Below are positions 8,926 through 12,488 of a stretch of DNA of 12,488 bases, piece after piece (position 1 is the first letter of the stretch; each line of letters opens with the position of its first letter). Made by a program: the position numbers and the translations under genes. The notes beneath the pieces were generated by a model. The model had not been told where the DNA came from. It searched no databases and saw only the letters and a list, made by a program, of their open reading frames with translations. This stretch comes from an uncultured Lysobacteraceae bacterium (GTDB lineage Bacteria; Pseudomonadota; Gammaproteobacteria; Xanthomonadales; Rhodanobacteraceae), in contig CAMLSI010000103.1 in NCBI GenBank assembly GCA_946482585.1, forward strand, positions 1-12,488, written 5' to 3'.

Positions 8926-9333
8926 TCAGCGTTGCTGAATGCGGAGCAGGTTGCCGGCGGGATCGCGCACGGCGCAGTCGCGCACGCCGTAGGGTTGGTC
9001 GGTCGGTTCCTCGACGATGTCGGCGTCGCGTGCCTGCAGTCGCGCGAACACGCTGTCGAGATCGGCGGTGGCCAGCAGCAGCGAGGCGTAGGTGCCCTTG
9101 GCCATCATCTCGACGATGGTGCTGCGCTCCTCGTCGGTGATGCCGGGGCCGACGCCGGGCGGGTGCAGCACGATGGACGTGGCCGGCTGGCCCGCGGGAC
9201 CGACCGTGATCCAGCGCATGCCCTGGTAGCCGACGTCGTTGCGCACCTCGAAGCCGAGCGTGTCGCGATAGAAGGCCAGTGCGGCGTCCGGATCGTTGTG
9301 CGGAAGAAAACTCGCGTGAATCGTGATGTTCAT
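8926..9333 (-). CDS. VOC family protein (glyoxalase/bleomycin-resistance fold)
   Basis: The product is 135 residues, the usual size for a two-module VOC chain. The N-terminal module has the standard pattern HASFLPHNDPDAALAFYRDT followed by LGFEVRNDVGY. The second module ends PYGVRDCAVRDPAGNLLRIQ, the normal closing motif (DPxGNxxxI) of the fold. His6 and His57 (VLHPPG) could contribute metal ligands, but the position that is often Glu in the closing strand (GNLIEL) is Arg here, so a metal-dependent enzyme is not assured; drug binding is an alternative. A GGAG lies about 14 bases upstream of the ATG. It sits 31 bases downstream of the AraC gene, consistent with co-transcription, and is followed by two hairpins. 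Family is confident, substrate unknown. Confidence 0.9.
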   Translation of the reverse strand: MNITIHASFLPHNDPDAALAFYRDTLGFEVRNDVGYQGMRWITVGPAGQPATSIVLHPPGVGPGITDEERSTIVEMMAKGTYASLLLATADLDSVFARLQARDADIVEEPTDQPYGVRDCAVRDPAGNLLRIQQR

Positions 9334-9364
9334 GGCAGTCGTGCTCCAGGGGTGGCGTGAGCTG

Positions 9365-9814
9365 TCATGCTAGATCCGGCTCGGTGGCCGGCGCTTCTCG
9401 ATTCCTGATCGGTTTCGTGACTTGCTTGGCCACGCACGACGGCATGCCCGCCGTCGCCTGCGCCGCGTCGCGCCGGTACGTGCTGGGCGACATGCCGACC
9501 AGCTCGGTGAAGCGCGTGCTGAACGTGCCCAGCGACGAGCACCCGACCGTGAAGCAGACGTCGGTGACGCTGAGGTCGCCGCGCCGCAGCAGCGCCATCG
9601 CCCGCTCGATGCGCCGCGTCATCAGGTACGAATACACCGATTCGCCGTAGGCCTGACGGAACTGCCGGCTCAGATGCCCCGCCGACATGTGCGCGCCGCG
9701 TGCGAGCGCCTCGACATCGAGCGGCTGCGCGTATTCGCGGTCGATGCGGTCGCGAACGCGGCGCAGCCGGGCGAGGTCGCGCAGGTGCTGCGCTTCGGCG
9801 GATCGGCTGGTCAT
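9365..9814 (-). CDS. AraC-family regulator, DNA-binding domain only
   Basis: The product is 149 residues. It contains the two helix-turn-helix motifs of the AraC/XylS domain: first around 33-52 (DVEALARGAHMSAGHLSRQF), second around 82-102 (SVTDVCFTVGCSSLGTFSTR) followed by the family motif FTELVGMSPSTYRR. There is no N-terminal sensing domain, so it resembles MarA/SoxS/Rob-size activators, plus a 35-residue tail of unknown role. The frame remains open to an ATG at 9940, but the extra 42 residues look non-coding, so the ATG at 9814-9812 is preferred; its ribosome site is weak. It is first in the operon with the VOC, small membrane and UvrA-like genes and is the obvious candidate regulator of them. 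MarA-type members respond to abundance rather than by ligand binding; that this holds here is inference. Confidence 0.88.
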   Translation of the reverse strand: MTSRSAEAQHLRDLARLRRVRDRIDREYAQPLDVEALARGAHMSAGHLSRQFRQAYGESVYSYLMTRRIERAMALLRRGDLSVTDVCFTVGCSSLGTFSTRFTELVGMSPSTYRRDAAQATAGMPSCVAKQVTKPIRNREAPATEPDLA

Positions 9815-10121
9815 CGCGCGATCGTGCCACCCTGGTCGGTGGTGCTCAAGACCGCGGGGGCAGTGTGGCGGTGCCCGCGTGAGCGCGGTCGCAAAAACCG
9901 GGCATATTCCCGAATGTGCATCCCGTGAAATGCGCACCACGGCAAAATGATGCCGGCGCCACTCCGGGCGAAAAGACGGCGATCCTGTGAGGGGTTCGTT
10001 CCGGATGCGTCAGTGGTCGCGTGCACCGTGTGCGACGGAGTGCCGCCGGCGTGCGTTCGCGCCCGCGCTTTTCTCTAATCACCACCGCCGCGACGGCGGG
10101 CCGACAAGGGAATGAGACGAC
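9815..10121. promoter_or_regulatory. Divergent upstream region between the AraC gene and the repeat-domain gene
   Basis: About 307 bases without a gene. Visible elements are an imperfect inverted repeat TGTGCA/TGCGCA (9915-9935), a weak possible -10 TCTAAT (10074-10079) for the rightward gene, a six-base-pair stem CCGCCG/CGGCGG (10085-10099) in its leader and a purine-rich ribosome site AAGGGAATGAG before the ATG at 10122. No strong -35 is visible for either direction. Confidence 0.4.
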
Positions 10122-11000
10122 ATGACGAACAGGATGCGATGCCTGTCACCGGTGGGCATCGCCTTCCCCGACGCTGCCGGCACATTCCTTTTCGGCGGTT
10201 TGCCGGCCGGGAACTACTTCGCGCGCACGGAAGGGACCGGCTACTTCGACGAGCTCTGGGACGACAAGCCGTGCGCGCTGAAGAACTGCGCGCCCATGAC
10301 AGTCACGCCCATCGTGGTGACGGCGAATGCGACCGCGGTCGCCCACTTCGTGCTCGAGCCCGGGGGCGCCGTCGCCGGTACGCTGACCGAGGTCGGGACG
10401 GGGCTGCCGATCCGCGATGGCGCAGTCCGCATCCATCGCGCGAACGGCACCTTCCTGGGCGTGGCCTTTCCCGACAACCTCGGTCGCCATCGGTACGGCG
10501 GACTGGAGACCGGCAGCTGTCTCGCGTTGACCGACGACACCGGCTACGGCGACGAACTCTGGAACGATCGCCCCTGTCCGCAAGGCGCCTGCACCGTAAC
10601 CACCGGCGATCCGATCGCCGGGAGCGTCAACGCGACGAGCACGGCCGACTTCGCGCTGGGCCAGGGCGGACGCATCGAGGGGACTCTCACCGAGGACGGC
10701 ACGGGGCGGGCGATCGACGACGGGTACGTGCGGATCTACACCGCGGCCGGCACCAGTCTCGGCATTGCCTTTCCCGATGCGGGCGGTCGCTACGTCTACG
10801 GCGGGCTCGCTGCCGGCACCTACTACGCGCGCACCGAAAGCACGGGTAGCATCGACGAACTGTGGAACGACCACGCCTGCGCGCAGGCGCAGTGCACGCC
10901 CACGTCGGGGACGCCCATCCCGGTGGCCGCTACGGGCACGACGACGATCGATTTCGTGCTGGCCGGCAGCGACGTGATCTTCGGCAACGGCTTTCAGTAG
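10122..11000 (+). CDS. Carboxypeptidase-regulatory-like repeat protein, apparently 5'-deleted
   Basis: The product is 292 residues. It consists of 101-residue repeats (303 bases): GGAVAGTLTEVGTG (81) and GGRIEGTLTEDGTG (182) open two complete units, each with LGxAFPD, YGGL(x)xG, DELWND(R/H)xC and a final xDFxL strand. This is the pattern of CarboxypepD_reg/SpaA-like beta domains in secreted proteins. The first unit begins only at VGIAFPD (residue 11), so its opening 31 or so residues are missing. The ten residues before it (MTNRMRCLSP) look like the start of a signal peptide without its hydrophobic core. The upstream DNA holds no missing part in another frame. The tail SDVIFGNGFQ matches the NGFQ tail of the beta-helix protein. 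A decent ribosome site (AAGGGAATGAG) remains. I infer a deletion that joined the leader to the middle of a repeat; as read, the protein would not be exported, so it may be a pseudogene. Confidence 0.78.
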   Translation: MTNRMRCLSPVGIAFPDAAGTFLFGGLPAGNYFARTEGTGYFDELWDDKPCALKNCAPMTVTPIVVTANATAVAHFVLEPGGAVAGTLTEVGTGLPIRDGAVRIHRANGTFLGVAFPDNLGRHRYGGLETGSCLALTDDTGYGDELWNDRPCPQGACTVTTGDPIAGSVNATSTADFALGQGGRIEGTLTEDGTGRAIDDGYVRIYTAAGTSLGIAFPDAGGRYVYGGLAAGTYYARTESTGSIDELWNDHACAQAQCTPTSGTPIPVAATGTTTIDFVLAGSDVIFGNGFQ

Positions 11001-11155
11001 CGAAGCGGGCGCGAATCGATCGCTGCATGCGCCGTTGCGGATCTCCGAACTCGTCGGGTTTGCGCAGATCCGTGCTGCGCGCTGGCCGAGGTCGCTCCCG
11101 GACGATTTCGCACCGGCCGGCGAGAGACCGCGCACGTCTGTTGCGCTAGGCTTGT

Positions 11156-11171
11156 CCCGGTTGCAACCGGG
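11156..11171. promoter_or_regulatory. Perfect 16-bp palindrome upstream of jetA
   Basis: CCCGGTTGCAACCGGG is a perfect dyad, 52 bases before the GTG start. It is suited to a dimeric repressor, or it could form a six-base-pair hairpin with a TGCA loop. There is no U-run, so a terminator for the preceding gene is unlikely. The remaining bases of the 223-base gap show no clear -35/-10 pair. Confidence 0.45.
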
Positions 11172-11223
11172 TAGCGGCATTGGCGGCAATGGCCACGCGT
11201 CGGACGAACGGAATGGAAATGCG

Positions 11224-12488
11224 GTGATCGATACAGCCAGTCGCGAACGTACGCTGCGCTACATCCACGCGCGACAGCGACACCCGGCCTGGGTGTTGAT
11301 GGCGTCGCGCCGCGCGCCGCTCGTGCTGAGTGCGTTGCAGGCGCTGTTCGAGCAGAACCGCGACGGCGTGGCGCTGGACGATGCTCTGCTGGCCCTGGCA
11401 GGGCTGCTGGAACAGCACGCCAACAATGCCGATTTCGAGATCGGTGAGGCGGATTTCGCGGCGCTCGCACGCAAGGAATTGCGGGCCTGGATCAAGCGTG
11501 AGCTCGTCGTCGAGCGAGAGGGCCGGCTGCACGCGACCGACGCGCTGGAAAAGGCGCTGGCTTTCGTCGATGCCCTTGAGGGGCGTTTCATGACGACGAC
11601 GGCATCGCGCCTGTCGGTCGTGCAGCGCGAAATCGAGAATCTGGAATCCAGCCTCAATCCGGATCCGCAAAGCCGCGTACTGCGTCTTCGTCGTCAGATA
11701 GCTGAACTCGAGAAAGAACTGGAAGCGACGCAGTCGGGCCGGGTCGCCGTGCCCGATCGTGCCGAAGCGGAGGAGCGTATTCGCGAGATCTACGTGCTTG
11801 CGATCGGATTGCGCGCTGATTTCCGCCGCGTCGAAGATTCCTGGCGCGAGGCGGATCGCCTGTTGCGACATTCCATCGTCAACGAGCAGCAGCACCGCGG
11901 CGCGATCCTCGATCGATTGCTCGACGGCCACGATGTCCTGCTCGATACGCCGGAAGGGCGCGTCTTTCACGGTTTTCAGCAGCAGCTCGGCCAGTCAGTC
12001 GAACTCGAGGCGATGAAACAACGCCTGCGCGCGATCCTGCAGCACCCGTCGGCGCGCACCGCATTGAGCGTGCAGCAGCAAAGCGAATTGCGCTGGCTGG
12101 TCATGCGTCTCGTCAAGGAATCGCAGACCGTCATCCGCGCGCGGGCGCGCAGCGAACGCGACGTCAAGAGTTTCCTGCGCACCGGGCTCGCCGCCGAGCA
12201 CCACCGCGTCGGTGCGCTGCTGAACGAGTTGTTCGCCGTCGCGCAGCGCGTTAGCTGGGAGCGCCAGTCGGTGCGCCGCAAGGGCGGTCCGCTGCCGCCG
12301 ATCGCGATCGCGAATTCGGCGCTGCCGCTGATCGAGCGTCTGCGTTTCAAGTCGCTGGACAGCAAGGCGCGGGATGAGCTCGAGCTGCGTCGCAGCGGAG
12401 CGGATCTCGATCAAGTCGAAGAGGACTTCTGGTCCGCGCTCGACGGGCTCGATCTGCCGGGGCTGTCGGGGCGCTTCCGCCGCTGGGC
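11224..12488 (+). CDS. jetA: DUF3375 protein, JetA/MksF-like kleisin of a Wadjet system; 3' end beyond the window
   Basis: 421 codons are visible and the frame runs off the edge; the family is usually about 480 residues. The N-terminal part (about 1-120) matches the winged-helix start of DUF3375 (MASRRAPLVLSALQALFEQN, then ALARKELRAWIKRELVVERE and HATDALEKALAFVDALEGR). Next comes the family motif TASRLSVVQREIENLESS, a basic/acidic coiled coil (about 150-170, VLRLRRQIAELEKELEA) and FRRVEDSWREADRLLRHSI. In Wadjet (JetABCD, related to MksBEFG), this subunit is the MukF-like kleisin that bridges the SMC heads and recruits JetB; the complex extrudes loops on and the nuclease cuts small circular plasmids. 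The start is a GTG with GGAA five bases upstream (11215-11218). It would be the first gene of the operon. jetB, jetC and jetD lie outside the window and are not shown. Confidence 0.9.
   Translation, partial: MIDTASRERTLRYIHARQRHPAWVLMASRRAPLVLSALQALFEQNRDGVALDDALLALAGLLEQHANNADFEIGEADFAALARKELRAWIKRELVVEREGRLHATDALEKALAFVDALEGRFMTTTASRLSVVQREIENLESSLNPDPQSRVLRLRRQIAELEKELEATQSGRVAVPDRAEAEERIREIYVLAIGLRADFRRVEDSWREADRLLRHSIVNEQQHRGAILDRLLDGHDVLLDTPEGRVFHGFQQQLGQSVELEAMKQRLRAILQHPSARTALSVQQQSELRWLVMRLVKESQTVIRARARSERDVKSFLRTGLAAEHHRVGALLNELFAVAQRVSWERQSVRRKGGPLPPIAIANSALPLIERLRFKSLDSKARDELELRRSGADLDQVEEDFWSALDGLDLPGLSGRFRRW

Noticed and set aside
10146..11189. 347-codon minus-strand frame opposite the repeat-domain gene
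   Set aside because: It mirrors the periodicity of the plus-strand repeats and has no recognisable domain of its own.
11146..11970. 274-codon minus-strand frame opposite jetA
   Set aside because: The plus strand matches the DUF3375 family along its whole visible length, so this is a shadow.

Overview
The window is high-GC chromosomal DNA from a gammaproteobacterium, most likely of the Lysobacterales/Rhodanobacteraceae (Dokdonella- or Rhodanobacter-like). I infer this from the codon bias, from two secreted-type proteins that end in an F-x-NGFQ tail resembling the 'IFxxGFE' tails common in that order, and from a Y1 transposase surrounded by GGGTGTCC repeats. No rRNA, tRNA or CRISPR array is visible.

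Left part (1-4480): an edge-truncated lipoprotein gene on the minus strand, then repeat array A (452-636), a membrane protein with a C-terminal ankyrin domain (799-2436, plus), array B (2447-2581), a REP-associated tyrosine transposase (RAYT-like, 2723-3679, minus) and the large array C (3763-4479). The three arrays carry different local words but share the exact 10-mer AGGACACCCA. It reads in one direction left of the transposase and in the other direction right of it, so the transposase is bracketed by inverted arrays.

Middle (4632-6086): a secreted right-handed beta-helix protein with a signal peptide, a DUF1565-like start, a choice-of-anchor-Q-like end and the NGFQ tail. Converging on it is a minus-strand four-gene operon (9814 down to 6121): a MarA/SoxS-sized AraC regulator, a VOC (glyoxalase/bleomycin-resistance fold) protein, a 74-residue two-helix membrane protein and an 803-residue UvrA-like tandem ABC ATPase without the UvrB-binding insertion. 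This looks like a stress or drug-tolerance module under its own regulator. Two of the three gene junctions hold GC-rich hairpins, and a further one lies at the end of the small membrane gene.

Right part (10122-12488): a gene of 101-residue carboxypeptidase-regulatory-like repeats whose 5' end looks deleted (no signal peptide, first repeat headless) but which keeps the NGFQ tail. After a 223-bp gap holding a perfect 16-bp palindrome comes the first gene of what is probably a Wadjet (JetABCD/MksFEB-G) anti-plasmid SMC operon: a DUF3375 (JetA/MksF kleisin-like) gene cut by the window edge. Whether jetB, jetC and jetD follow cannot be seen.
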